Shown here: piece after piece, positions 1-7,920 of the stretch
Numbering within the stretch: position 1 is the stretch's first letter
Layout of the letters: the number at the start of each line of letters is the position of its first letter
Assembly (NCBI GenBank): GCA_012798435.1
Contig: JAAZNF010000049.1
Span: 1-40,139 of the forward strand
Length of the DNA: 40,139 bases
From: Myxococcales bacterium
GTDB taxonomy: Bacteria; Myxococcota; B64-G9
Reading direction: 5' to 3'
The notes under the pieces: generated by a model
What the model was told of the DNA's origin: nothing
The model's database searches: none
What the model saw: only the letters and a program-made list of their open reading frames with translations
Made by a program: the position numbers and the translations under genes

Positions 1-321
1 GCGACGATGAGGTACATCGACCTGAACCCGGTGCGTGCGGGGATGGTGGATGGTGCGCACAAGTACGCCTGGAGCTCGTACCGGCACTACGCGTTCGGGG
101 AGAAGGACGAGCTTCTGGACGAGGCGCCGGAGTACCTGGGGTTGTCGAAGAACGATGCGCTGCGGCGAAAGCACTACCGGGAGCTCGTGACGGGACTCGT
201 GAACGGAGGGCTCGCCCGGATGGGTGAGCTGACGGGCTGGTACTACATCGGGGAGCGGTGGTGGGTGGAGGAGAAGATGGTGGCGGGGGGCTTCTGGCGG
301 CGGCGGCGGGCGCCGGGGTAA
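1..321 (+). CDS. IS200-like / REP-associated tyrosine transposase, C-terminal fragment
   Basis: This is the 3' end of a Y1-type (HUH) transposase of the TnpA_REP/RAYT kind; its 5' part lies outside the window and the frame is open from base 1. The sequence YIDLNPVRAGMV followed by YAWSSYRHY matches the family hallmark (YI-x-LNPVRAG-x-V then a W-SSY segment). After that comes a basic tail ending in WRRRRAPG and a TAA stop. The metal-binding HUH motif is not in view, so activity cannot be judged. RAYTs are single-copy enzymes that act on dispersed palindromic REP elements in their host genome; several identical palindromes lie in this window (1438, 30415, 30446, 33949, 37292, 39293), though the pairing is my inference. 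Confidence 0.8.
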   Translation, partial: ATMRYIDLNPVRAGMVDGAHKYAWSSYRHYAFGEKDELLDEAPEYLGLSKNDALRRKHYRELVTGLVNGGLARMGELTGWYYIGERWWVEEKMVAGGFWRRRRAPG

Positions 322-765
322 GCGGCGGGGCGCGGCAAGCATAAAAGCGAGCGGCGGGGCGGGGGCCAGGGGGGGATCTTTGTCCGGGGAGCGCAGGAGC
401 TAATTTTCTGCGGTGGAGCCAGGGTCCTCAAGAGTGTTTTCGTCTGTCTGGCAGGAAAACCAGAACAGCTGAAATTCAAAATCCGAAAAAGAGGCGCGGC
501 TGGGGATGGTCTGCCCTCTTGAAAGCGGGCCTGAAATTCGCCCGGTGCGATTCGGCAGCAAAAACCAAACCAAAGGGGCTGTCCCTGATGGGGTCTTCGC
601 CTCATCCAATCCAAACTGCTCGGCCCCTCCAACCTCAAGGTCGCCGCATGACCCCTGCTGACATTTTCCTGCTGCAACTAGCCGACTTTTTGATGTGGCA
701 AAGACACCAACGCGATGCAAACAATCAGACCAGATGAGGCGAAGAAAAGGTCGTACCGCTCGGGC
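322..765. other. Gene-poor intergenic region
   Basis: I find no convincing gene here: the short open frames on both strands lack Shine-Dalgarno sequences, signal peptides or recognisable motifs. The stretch starts with an 11-base direct repeat GCGGCGGGGCG (322-332 and 351-361) directly after the transposase stop. It also holds a degraded relative of the dispersed palindrome, GGGGCTGTCCCTG, at 575-587. The base composition is lower in GC than in the flanking genes. Confidence 0.5.
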
Positions 766-1308
766 TCAGTCCTCGCAGAAGAAGATGATGCCGCAGCCGC
801 AGCCGCAGGTGGCCGAGGCGGCCTGGATGTCCGCACCGAGCTGTTCGCAGGTCTTGTCGCTCACGCATTTCCCCATGCAGTTCAGGGTCGCATCGTTGAA
901 GGCTCGCAGGAACTGGATGTCATTGTCCGTCATGAATTCGGTCTTGCATGTGTCCACGTTCACCTGGTTGTCGCACTCGTTCGCCTTGGTGCACAACGTG
1001 GCGGCGAGCCCCGAGAGCACGCTCGCCGGGACGTCCGGCAGCCCCGAAAGCAGACAGGTATCCGGGCTGAAACTCGCCCCACAAGGGGTGTCCAGGATGC
1101 ACGAGGCCGCCTTGTCGAAGACGGAGCTGCGCATGGTGTCCTTCATAACCGGGCAGCTCTGGAGGCATTCCGTCCTGTCGCTCGGCGTCAGGCACTCCCC
1201 GACCTTGCCGCACACGGAATCGCAGCTCGCGCTCGAGCTGCCCGACCCGCAGGCCGGAACCATCGCGACAAAAAGGATTGCCATCAAATACAGTGCACAT
1301 TTTCTCAC
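766..1308 (-). CDS. Small cysteine-containing lipoprotein, unknown function
   Basis: A 180-residue exported protein of unknown function. The GTG start at 1306-1308 is chosen because AAGGAGGA lies five bases upstream and the residues that follow (VRKCALYLMAILFVAMVPAC) form a short signal peptide ending in a possible lipobox with Cys20. Longer in-frame extensions have no such features. The mature part carries many cysteines in pairs (CDSVCGKVGEC, CGCGC near the C-terminus), which suggests a disulfide-stabilised extracytoplasmic domain. A pattern of this kind is common in hypothetical lipoproteins of Myxococcota. It stands alone on its strand. The lipobox is imperfect (V-P-A-C), so a periplasmic soluble form is also possible. 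Confidence 0.75.
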   Translation of the reverse strand: MRKCALYLMAILFVAMVPACGSGSSSASCDSVCGKVGECLTPSDRTECLQSCPVMKDTMRSSVFDKAASCILDTPCGASFSPDTCLLSGLPDVPASVLSGLAATLCTKANECDNQVNVDTCKTEFMTDNDIQFLRAFNDATLNCMGKCVSDKTCEQLGADIQAASATCGCGCGIIFFCED

Positions 1309-1312
1309 GGGT

Positions 1313-1320
1313 TCCTCCTT
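1313..1320 (-). promoter_or_regulatory. Shine-Dalgarno site fixing a GTG start
   Basis: On the minus strand the site reads AAGGAGGA, five bases before the GTG at 1306-1308. It decides the start of the small lipoprotein gene in favour of the GTG over upstream ATG codons. Confidence 0.7.
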
Positions 1321-1437
1321 CTCTGCCCAGACGAAGCCAACCGGGCAAAACGTGATACACGGAACCTGCCACATTTGGTCTCCGACCTCAAGATGAATGG
1401 CGTGGCCGTAACATGTCGGAACCAAAGTGGAATCAAT

Positions 1438-1450
1438 GGGGACAGGCCCC
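1438..1450 (-). repeat. Dispersed REP-like palindrome, copy A
   Basis: GGGGACAGGCCCC, the reverse complement of the GGGGCCTGTCCCC core seen at 30415, 30446, 33949 and (shortened) 37292. It is intergenic, between the divergent lipoprotein and phosphoesterase genes. A GGGG/CCCC stem with a 5-base loop can form. Confidence 0.7.
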
Positions 1451-1486
1451 TTCGTTCCCCCTTCGTCGTTCCCCTCGGTTCTCAGA

Positions 1487-1516
1487 TTGCGCGACCGATG
1501 CGAATTGTTCTATACC
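1487..1516 (+). promoter_or_regulatory. Weak candidate promoter of the phosphoesterase/SecY-like pair
   Basis: TTGCGC (1487-1492), an 18-base spacer and TATACC (1511-1516) resemble a housekeeping -35/-10 pair, with three and four matches to consensus. The -10 lies 16 bases before the ATG at 1533. The spacing is good but the hexamers are weak, so this is only a suggestion. Confidence 0.25.
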
Positions 1517-1532
1517 AGTGGCAGGAGGAGAA

Positions 1533-2720
1533 ATGTTCGCTCGACGCTCGCTCCTGTGGTTTAGCGTGGCGTATCTAGCCTCCGCCTGCGGCGGGGAGAG
1601 CAGCCCGCTCACGCCCGTGTTCTTTGCGCCAGACGAGACCTTCTACGTCGGCCCCTACCTCGGCCACACCGGCGAGACGTTCGTCCACATCGGCTGGGAG
1701 ACCGAGAGCGCCGGGACCACCCGGGTGTACTGGGGGAACACCGACACCTACGATCACGCCGCGGTCGGCCCGGACGGGACCATGCACCAGGTGCGCATCG
1801 ACGGCCTCGCCCCCGGGCGGCGCTACCACTACCGGGCCTGCACCGGGACCCGCTGCACCCGAGACCTCACCTTCGACACCGCGCCGCGGCCCGGGACCCC
1901 GTTCACCTTCGGGGTGTACGGCGACTGCCAGGACAATCCCGAAGTGCACCAGAAGGTGTCAAACCTCCTCGTCGAGCACGGAGCCTGGCTGGGCGTCGTC
2001 GTCGGTGACCTGGTCTCGGACGGACAGGAGCGCTGGCAGTACAAGGAGCGCTACTTCGACCCGGCCCGCGCCTTCGCCCAGGTGCGGCCGCGCTACGCCG
2101 CCATCGGCAACCACGACCGAAAGGACTTCGAGGGCACGTACTTTCGCGAATACAACATCTTCCCCGAAGACCCGGCCGTGCCGCAGACGGAGGTGTCGTA
2201 CTCGTTCTCCTACGGCGACGCCTTCTTCCTGGTGCTCGACAACACCGTCGATCACTTCGACGTGTTCTTCCCCGTCGGCGACTGGGAGCCGCCGCTGTGG
2301 CTGTGGTTCAAGGAACGCGTGGCGAGCCCCGAGGCCCAGGCCGCGCGCTGGCGCTTCGCCTTCGCCCACTACCCGCCCGGCTCCGATTGCTACCCCGAGG
2401 GCCACGAGTACGGCATGCCGGAGAGCGCGGTAAAGGACTTCTTGCTGCCGCTGCTACGGGAAAACCACTTCCAGGCGTACTTCGCCGGCCACATGCACTG
2501 CTACGAACGCTTCGACTACGACGGCATGCTGGCCATCACCACCGGCGGTGGTGGTGGCGGCCTGGAGGATCCCGCCCAGTGCGACGACGGCTTGCCCGAG
2601 GCGAGGATGCACGACTGCACCCACCACGCCGTCCTGGTCGACCTCACCGAGAACGCGGCGCGCCTTTCCGTCCAGGACATCGACGGGCGGGTGATCGAGC
2701 AGTTCGACGTCGCGCCCTGA
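1533..2720 (+). CDS. Purple-acid-phosphatase-like metallophosphoesterase lipoprotein
   Basis: A 395-residue exported phosphoesterase of the calcineurin-like/purple acid phosphatase superfamily. The ATG at 1533 follows a GGAGGAG site; the N-terminus (MFARRSLLWFSVAYLASAC) is a lipoprotein signal peptide with Cys19. Next comes a fibronectin-III-like N-domain (through PGRRYHYRACTGTRC) typical of plant-type purple acid phosphatases, then the metal-binding blocks in order: FGVYGDCQD, VVGDLVSDG, AIGNHD, FAFAHYPPG and AGHMHCYER. These are the expected GD, GD..., GNHD, H and GHxH ligands of a dinuclear centre. A Gly-rich loop (GGGGGGLED) follows, as in the family. It likely hydrolyses phosphoesters at the cell surface; the substrate is unknown. 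The next gene starts 12 nt after its stop, which implies cotranscription. Confidence 0.88.
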   Translation: MFARRSLLWFSVAYLASACGGESSPLTPVFFAPDETFYVGPYLGHTGETFVHIGWETESAGTTRVYWGNTDTYDHAAVGPDGTMHQVRIDGLAPGRRYHYRACTGTRCTRDLTFDTAPRPGTPFTFGVYGDCQDNPEVHQKVSNLLVEHGAWLGVVVGDLVSDGQERWQYKERYFDPARAFAQVRPRYAAIGNHDRKDFEGTYFREYNIFPEDPAVPQTEVSYSFSYGDAFFLVLDNTVDHFDVFFPVGDWEPPLWLWFKERVASPEAQAARWRFAFAHYPPGSDCYPEGHEYGMPESAVKDFLLPLLRENHFQAYFAGHMHCYERFDYDGMLAITTGGGGGGLEDPAQCDDGLPEARMHDCTHHAVLVDLTENAARLSVQDIDGRVIEQFDVAP

Positions 2721-2732
2721 CCCGGGGGAGAA

Positions 2733-4202
2733 ATGCCCTTCTGCCCCAACCTGGATTGCCCGCACCGCGCCCGCACCGGCCGGCCGGCCGAGTTCGAAGC
2801 GGGCCGGTCTCTCTGCGCGGATTGCAAGACGCCGCTCGTGGACGAGAACCCTCAACCTTCCGAGCGGTTGCCGCCGATTTCCGCCGCCCTGAAGAAGCGC
2901 CTGCTGTGGACGCTGGCCCCGCTGGCCTTTCTGTGGCTCGGCATGCTGTGCCCCATGCCCTTCCTGAATTCGCAAATCATCTCCGACGGCCAGCGCGAGA
3001 TGACCCCCGAGGCGGTGCGGTTCGGGCCGCTCAGCCTGGGCATCACCCCGTTCCTGATCGGCTTCATTCTGGTGGAGATCTTTGCCCTGGGCGTCCCCGC
3101 GCTGCGCCGGCGACGGCTCAACGATCCAGTGCTTCGCCGCAAGCTCTGGCGGGCATCTCTTTCGGTGGGAGTGGCCCTGGGCCTGCTTCAGTCGCTCCTC
3201 GCCGCCTGGACGCTCGAGGGCCTTGGCTGGAACCTGCGCGAGCTGGGCCAGCCGGAATTCGTCGCCGATCCCGGCTGGTGGTTCCGTATCCGCTTCGCGC
3301 TCGCCCAGACCGCAGGGAGCAGCCTCTTCGTGCTCGCCGCCGGAATCATCTCGCTGCGGGGAGTCGGCAACGGCTTCGCGGTCGTTGTCCTGGCCGATGT
3401 GGGCGCCTCGCTGCCGAGTCACCTGCGCGCCATCCTGTTTCATTTCGAGATGGGTCAGCTCACTCCGCTGGTCGCGGTGCTGGGTGCCGCGCTCGTGCTC
3501 GCCGGGGCTTTTGCGCTGTGGCGCTTCTTTTCGCACCAGGAGCGCCGTCCCTGGAACCTTCCCCTGGTCGCGCCCACCTGCGGGCTGCTGCCGCTGGAGG
3601 TGGCCTGGCTGCTGTGCATGCTGCCCGCGCTGCTCAACAACTTCTTGTGGCTGCCCTGGTTGCAGGCTTTCAACACCCGCTTCTATCCCGGCAGCACGCC
3701 GTTTCTGGTCCTGGAGATCGCGCTGTGCCTGGTATTCCTGCCGCTGGCCTCCGCCATGTACTACTGGCGCCACCGCAAGGGCTTTGCGGCACAGGATCCG
3801 CGCGAGTGGCGGCGCGCGTGGGTCTTCTCGGGGCTCCTGCTCCTCGGCATGGTGGCCTACGGCGAGCTCGCCGCGCGCTACCTGGGCGGCCCGGCGGTCT
3901 TGCTCCCCACCCCGCTCGTGCTGGTCGGTGTCGTGGCGGTGGCGTTCGACCTTGCGCGCGAGTACCGCTTCCGCCGGCGCCTCACCACCGAACCGGCGGC
4001 GCTGGGGACGTACCAGGACGTCTCGGACGCCTTGCGGGCGGCACGGGGAGCGGCCGCTCCGGTGCTGATCCAGGGCCTGCGCTACCGGAGCCTGGGGTAC
4101 TTCTTCATGCCGTACCTGCCGCTGGTCGTACTTGCTCCAGGCGAAGCCGGGCACCCGCCGGGCGAGCCACCGGCCGGCGCGTCATTCGCGCTCAAGGCAT
4201 GA
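2733..4202 (+). CDS. Divergent SecY-family membrane protein with N-terminal zinc ribbon
   Basis: A 489-residue polytopic protein that aligns end to end with the SecY translocase channel but is clearly not the housekeeping copy. Residues 1-35 carry Cys4, Cys9, Cys28 and Cys31, a probable zinc ribbon that SecY lacks. From residue 50 the SecY order is recognisable: AALKKRLLWTLAPLAFLWLG (TM1), GPLSLGITPF (like GIMPY before TM2), LRRKLWRASLSVGVALGLLQS (TM3), SLRGVGNGF (like the GIGNG motif) followed by LPSHLR, LPLVAPTCGLLPLEVAW (like LPLKVNMAGVIP) and FYPGSTPFLVLEIAL. The cytosolic loops that contact SecA and ribosomes (C4 before LPLVAP, C5 around 345-362) look much shorter than in SecY. The last ~70 residues are soluble; a DUF2007-like fold is possible but unproven. 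It is probably cotranscribed with the upstream phosphoesterase, and its 3' end overlaps the convergent gene by 11 nt. Confidence 0.8.
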   Translation: MPFCPNLDCPHRARTGRPAEFEAGRSLCADCKTPLVDENPQPSERLPPISAALKKRLLWTLAPLAFLWLGMLCPMPFLNSQIISDGQREMTPEAVRFGPLSLGITPFLIGFILVEIFALGVPALRRRRLNDPVLRRKLWRASLSVGVALGLLQSLLAAWTLEGLGWNLRELGQPEFVADPGWWFRIRFALAQTAGSSLFVLAAGIISLRGVGNGFAVVVLADVGASLPSHLRAILFHFEMGQLTPLVAVLGAALVLAGAFALWRFFSHQERRPWNLPLVAPTCGLLPLEVAWLLCMLPALLNNFLWLPWLQAFNTRFYPGSTPFLVLEIALCLVFLPLASAMYYWRHRKGFAAQDPREWRRAWVFSGLLLLGMVAYGELAARYLGGPAVLLPTPLVLVGVVAVAFDLAREYRFRRRLTTEPAALGTYQDVSDALRAARGAAAPVLIQGLRYRSLGYFFMPYLPLVVLAPGEAGHPPGEPPAGASFALKA

Positions 4203-6747
4203 ACCAGATCGAGTCGGCGGCGGTACCCGCGAGCGCCGCGTGGGTGCAGCGGATCCGGGCGGTGAGCTGCCGGCTCCCCACGTCGGTCGCGGAGAAAGTG
4301 TAGCTTCCCCCGCCGCCGCCGGTCACCGGCGACAGGGCGAGCACCGCCGCGGCAGCGGAGCAGTGCGATACACCGCGGACCGTGACACCATACAGCCCGA
4401 TGGTTCCGTCGCCGGACACATCGAAGCGAAGCTGCAGGGCGGGGTTGTTGTTTACCAGAGGATCGAGCTCGCTCAGGTTGACACAGGTCTCCCGGCAGGT
4501 GTTGTCCGTCCCCAGCGGCCCGCTCTGGGACCAGGCCGTGAGCCAGCCGCCGCCGGCGTTGAACTGGAGCGCAAGCGAATCCGCGGGCTGGGCCAGGTTG
4601 CTGCCCGCCCGGAAGCACACCTCCACCCGCTCGTCGAGGGCACTGGCGTCGACCTCGGCACTGGCCGAGAAGGCCACCCCTTGGGCGAACAGGCCCGGCC
4701 GCCAGGCGGTATGGTCGGTGCAGCCCGTGTTCAGGCACTGGTGCGCGCCGCCGCCGAAGGTCCACCCGCCGGTGTTGCAGGAGGCGAAGTTCTCGTCCAG
4801 CGCCGTCCGCGGGCTCAGGGTGCAGCCGCCGCCCGTTCCCCGTACCAGCACGTCGGCGAGGAACACCGTCTCGCTGGCGGTCTCGGAGTGCAGGACGAAC
4901 ATGATCGTCACCTGGGCGTTGTCGGCCGCCCAGGCCGGCAGGTTCACGCACACCGGGTACAGCACATTGTCCACCTCGGGCTGCGGGCCACCGTTGATAC
5001 ACCACACTTGCGTCTGCCCGTGGGAGGGGTCCTGGACGTAGGCCTGGACGCTGGAGTTCGCCGTGGCGCCGGCGTCGCCCACCGAAAAACACAGCTCGGG
5101 AGCGGCGATCCCGGAGAGGTCGATGGTCTTCTGCAACCGCCATTGTTTCTCGGTGCCGGTGCAGTTGGTGTTGAGCCGGGAGCGCAGCACCGGCCTGCCA
5201 AAGGTCGCGGTGTCGCAGATGCTCGGCAAGTTGTCGCAGCAAGCGCGCGGGCCACCGCCGAGCGTGCAGGCGTCGGCCTTGTCGCGGCAATTGTTGCCGC
5301 TTGCGCTGACCAGCGACCAGCCGTCGAGATCGCAGCCGCCGGCGTTTGCAAAATCCGCCCGCTCGACGACCGTCTCGGCGATTTCGCCCTGGCAGGCGAT
5401 GCATCCTTCTTGCCCGGACGCATCGCCTCCCGTGAGGGACAGGGCACAGGCGGAGACATTGCCGCCGCTCAGGGCCACCGGGCTCTGGCAGTCGAGGACC
5501 ATCGCCGTCGGCGGCAGGACACAACCGCTGGCGTCCGCGGCACACTCCGGCAGGCACCGACTTCCCGGCCGGCTGGCGGCGCAGAAAGCGTCGTCGGGCG
5601 TGCCCCGGCATTCGCCGGCGCCGTCACAGGCGTCGTTCGTGGTGCAGTCGATTCCATCGCCCGCGCAAGGCGTGCCCTGGGTGCTGAAGGTGCAGCGCCG
5701 GTTGGCCTCGTCGCAACCCGACTGGCACTCGGAGGTGCAGGGAGACTGGCCGCCGACACACTGCCCGTTGGCGTCACAGGCCTCGCCCTGGGTGCAGAAC
5801 TTGCCGTCGTCGCACGGCGTCGATGGCGGCTTGGGCGCGGCCACGCAACGCCCGGCGTCCTCGTCGCATACGCCGTCCTGGCACTGCCCGGAGAGGTGGC
5901 TGCAGTCGCGGGCGGAGCCGCCGCACACCCCGCCGGTGCAACGGTCGGGATCGGTACAGTACCGTCCGTCGTCGCACGGCGCGCCGTCGCCGACCGCCGT
6001 GTTGGAGCAGTGACCGCCCGCGCAGGCGTCCGTGGTGCAGGCGTTGCCGTCGTCGCACTCGGCGTCCTGGGTGCAGGACATGCAGCCGGTGTCGGCCATG
6101 TCGGTCTGGCCGTCGCAGTCGTTGTCCACGTTGTCCGTGCAGCTCGCGTCGCCCGGCGGGCCCTCGGCGGGAGGATTGGAGAGCGGTAGGTGATCGCAGC
6201 GATCCAGGCTCTCGTTGCAGGAGTCCTCGGTGCAACGGTCGTTGTCGTTGCAGTCGCGGCCGGGCGAGGCGCAGGCGCCGTCCAGGCAGACCTCGAGGCC
6301 GTTGCACCACCGGGAGTCGTCGCAATCCTCCGCCTGGCTGCACGCCTGGATCCGTTGCAAGGCGATGGTCACCTCCCGGGGGCCATCCTTGTCCACCGCG
6401 GCCGCGGTGCAGCCGTGCAGGAGAATCGCCTCGGCCGAATCGTGCCCCTGAGCGAAGAAGAGCCGGTTCCCAGGTTCGCCGAGCTTCAGCGGCCCGCCCG
6501 CGGCGCCCCCCACCGTCAGAGACACCTGGGCTTCGATGGGGTACTCCGGATCCCCGGGGGCGGCGGAGCGGCCGAGCAGAGCGGCGCAGGAGGCGGAACC
6601 CGCGGGGCGGATGACCATCACCTCGACCCGCCGGGTCTGTTGGCGTGCGTCCTCGTCGGGAAAGGTGACGTTCAGGGTGAAGGGCCCGGTGCCGCCGCCG
6701 CAGGCTGCGGCAGAACAAGAAAGCACAACCAGAAACAGACGACGCAT
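4192..6747 (-). CDS. Large cysteine-rich lipoprotein with two beta-sandwich-like modules
   Basis: An 851-residue surface lipoprotein of unknown function. The start is fixed by AAGGAG seven bases upstream, and a short signal peptide (MRRLFLVVLSCSAAAC) leads to Cys16. Residues ~20-130 form a conserved-looking N-domain. Residues ~135-410 are repeats of the type C-DDG-x-C-T-x-D-x-C-x-G-x-C (for example CDDGNACTTDAC and CDDGKFCTQGEAC), as in myxobacterial disulfide-rich stalks. They include a NVDNDCDG segment of the MopE-like putative metal-binding type. Two similar modules of ~150 residues follow, each starting with an aromatic GGW/DGW motif and containing a CFxxG strand, perhaps carbohydrate-binding-like beta sandwiches. 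It is the second gene of an operon with the TPR protein (15 nt gap). It is likely a cell-surface adhesin or sensor; the function is not demonstrated. Confidence 0.8.
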   Translation of the reverse strand: MRRLFLVVLSCSAAACGGGTGPFTLNVTFPDEDARQQTRRVEVMVIRPAGSASCAALLGRSAAPGDPEYPIEAQVSLTVGGAAGGPLKLGEPGNRLFFAQGHDSAEAILLHGCTAAAVDKDGPREVTIALQRIQACSQAEDCDDSRWCNGLEVCLDGACASPGRDCNDNDRCTEDSCNESLDRCDHLPLSNPPAEGPPGDASCTDNVDNDCDGQTDMADTGCMSCTQDAECDDGNACTTDACAGGHCSNTAVGDGAPCDDGRYCTDPDRCTGGVCGGSARDCSHLSGQCQDGVCDEDAGRCVAAPKPPSTPCDDGKFCTQGEACDANGQCVGGQSPCTSECQSGCDEANRRCTFSTQGTPCAGDGIDCTTNDACDGAGECRGTPDDAFCAASRPGSRCLPECAADASGCVLPPTAMVLDCQSPVALSGGNVSACALSLTGGDASGQEGCIACQGEIAETVVERADFANAGGCDLDGWSLVSASGNNCRDKADACTLGGGPRACCDNLPSICDTATFGRPVLRSRLNTNCTGTEKQWRLQKTIDLSGIAAPELCFSVGDAGATANSSVQAYVQDPSHGQTQVWCINGGPQPEVDNVLYPVCVNLPAWAADNAQVTIMFVLHSETASETVFLADVLVRGTGGGCTLSPRTALDENFASCNTGGWTFGGGAHQCLNTGCTDHTAWRPGLFAQGVAFSASAEVDASALDERVEVCFRAGSNLAQPADSLALQFNAGGGWLTAWSQSGPLGTDNTCRETCVNLSELDPLVNNNPALQLRFDVSGDGTIGLYGVTVRGVSHCSAAAAVLALSPVTGGGGGSYTFSATDVGSRQLTARIRCTHAALAGTAADSIWFMP

Positions 6748-6762
6748 TTCGGGCTCCTTGAG

Positions 6763-7785
6763 TTACTTGAGGACCACCTGGTACCGGATGCCGCCGTCCG
6801 CGCCACCCTGGGTGGCGGCGACCACGCCGCCGGCCACGGCGCCCGCGGCCAGGATCCCCACACCGGTCCAGAACCACCAGGTGCGGTACCAGGGAGTCAC
6901 CGCCTCGCGGCGCTCGTCGCGCTGCTCCTCGCCATCATTGCGCGCCGGCGTCACGTCGGGCCCGGCGCCGACCTCGGGAGGGGGTGTTTCCAGCGCAGCG
7001 GCGGAGGTCTTGCCTTCACTCGACGAAGCGGTGGAGGCGCCCGTTCCCTTTCCAGCGCCAGGATCGCCGGGGACGTCCAGCTCCAATCCTCCCGTTCCCT
7101 CTCCAGCGGCGGACGGTGCCGCGGCCACCGCGGCGGCCGACGCGCCAAGCACCAGGGGCTCCGCCTCGCTCCCCAGCCGGGCCAGCGTGGCGCCGTAGCG
7201 GTTGGTGGCTTCGATCCGGTAGCGCGCCGAGCGAGCCTTCAGGCTCGAGGGAAGCTTGATGGTGACCGGCCCGAGGGTCTTCACCGGCGTACTGAGCACC
7301 TGCTCCACTCCTCCCTCCGGTGTAAGGCGCACCCGGATGCCGCTGACCAGATGACTGGGATCAGAGTCGAGGCGCACCTTCAGGACGAGCCCAGCGAGCG
7401 ACTCGACCTTGCTCGGGGGCTCGTGCCGCAGCGTGATCGGTTTCTTCGCTTTGGAAGTTTTCAGCGCCTCCTCGAACGGCGCACCGATCTTGGGCGAGAC
7501 GTCGTCGGGCAACCGGAAGTCCGGTTGGATCGAGAGCGCCCGCCGGAAGGACTCGACGGCCCGGCTCTCCTTGCCCTGAGCCGCCAGGCACGTTCCCTCG
7601 ATGGCATAGGCTCGGGCCAGCTGCTCCGGCTCGGCGTCGGGGGCGCGGATGATCTTCTTGGCGATCTCGAGCGCCTGGGGGAACTTCATCTCCCGGGACA
7701 GGCGGGAGGCCTGATCCAGCGCATCATCTCCCAGGGCGAGCGGCGAGAGCAACAGAAGCCCACAACACACGAGACGGTTTGGCAT
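6763..7785 (-). CDS. TPR-containing protein with signal peptide and C-terminal membrane anchor
   Basis: A 340-residue protein. A cleavable or anchor-type signal (MPNRLVCCGLLLLSPLALG) is followed by two TPR-like helical hairpins at ~25-100 (EQLARAYAIEGTCLAAQG and SRAVESFRRALSIQPDF). A beta-rich domain (~120-215) and a low-complexity Ala/Gly/Ser/Pro linker (~220-290) come next. A single transmembrane helix after WYRTWWFWTGVGILAAGAV (~303-323) is followed by a short tail. This layout (TPR, interdomain, linker, TM) recurs in myxobacterial loci next to PEGA or kinase genes. The gene heads an operon with the Cys-rich lipoprotein and is divergent from the pseudokinase gene; its own promoter is at 7818-7846. 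A scaffolding role at the inner membrane is inferred from architecture only. Confidence 0.8.
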   Translation of the reverse strand: MPNRLVCCGLLLLSPLALGDDALDQASRLSREMKFPQALEIAKKIIRAPDAEPEQLARAYAIEGTCLAAQGKESRAVESFRRALSIQPDFRLPDDVSPKIGAPFEEALKTSKAKKPITLRHEPPSKVESLAGLVLKVRLDSDPSHLVSGIRVRLTPEGGVEQVLSTPVKTLGPVTIKLPSSLKARSARYRIEATNRYGATLARLGSEAEPLVLGASAAAVAAAPSAAGEGTGGLELDVPGDPGAGKGTGASTASSSEGKTSAAALETPPPEVGAGPDVTPARNDGEEQRDERREAVTPWYRTWWFWTGVGILAAGAVAGGVVAATQGGADGGIRYQVVLK

Positions 7786-7817
7786 GTCCGGCTCCGAGGG
7801 GTTTCTTCCCAGCGAAC

Positions 7818-7846
7818 ATTATGAAGCAGCGGGTCATCCATCTCAA
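7818..7846 (-). promoter_or_regulatory. Promoter of the TPR/Cys-rich lipoprotein operon
   Basis: On the minus strand TTGAGA (7846-7841), exactly 17 bases and CATAAT (7823-7818) form a good sigma-70-type promoter with five of six matches in each hexamer. The predicted start of transcription is about 25 bases before the ATG of the TPR gene. Confidence 0.55.
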
Positions 7847-7873
7847 GATTTGTCATGAAGCAATGCGAAAATC

Positions 7874-7902
7874 TTGCCCATTTCTCGGGACTTTCCTACA
7901 CT
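7874..7902 (+). promoter_or_regulatory. Promoter of the pseudokinase gene
   Basis: TTGCCC (7874-7879), a 17-base spacer and TACACT (7897-7902) form a plausible housekeeping promoter (four of six matches each). The predicted start near 7909 lies downstream of the ATG at 7855 and upstream of the ATG at 7921, which favours the later start codon. Confidence 0.45.
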
Positions 7903-7920
7903 CGTGCCTCGAAGATCGTC

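Noticed and set aside
322-765. Several short open frames in both orientations
   Set aside because: No ribosome sites, no signal peptide or family motif; the region also contains a decayed repeat, so I called it non-coding.
1330-1360. A sigma-54-like GG-N10-GC element upstream of the small lipoprotein
   Set aside because: The GC at the -12 position is absent (GT instead), so the match fails at a key position.
7855-7920. The ATG at 7855 as the pseudokinase start
   Set aside because: The candidate promoter lies downstream of it and the added residues do not match the kinase fold, so I used 7921; the longer form is not excluded.
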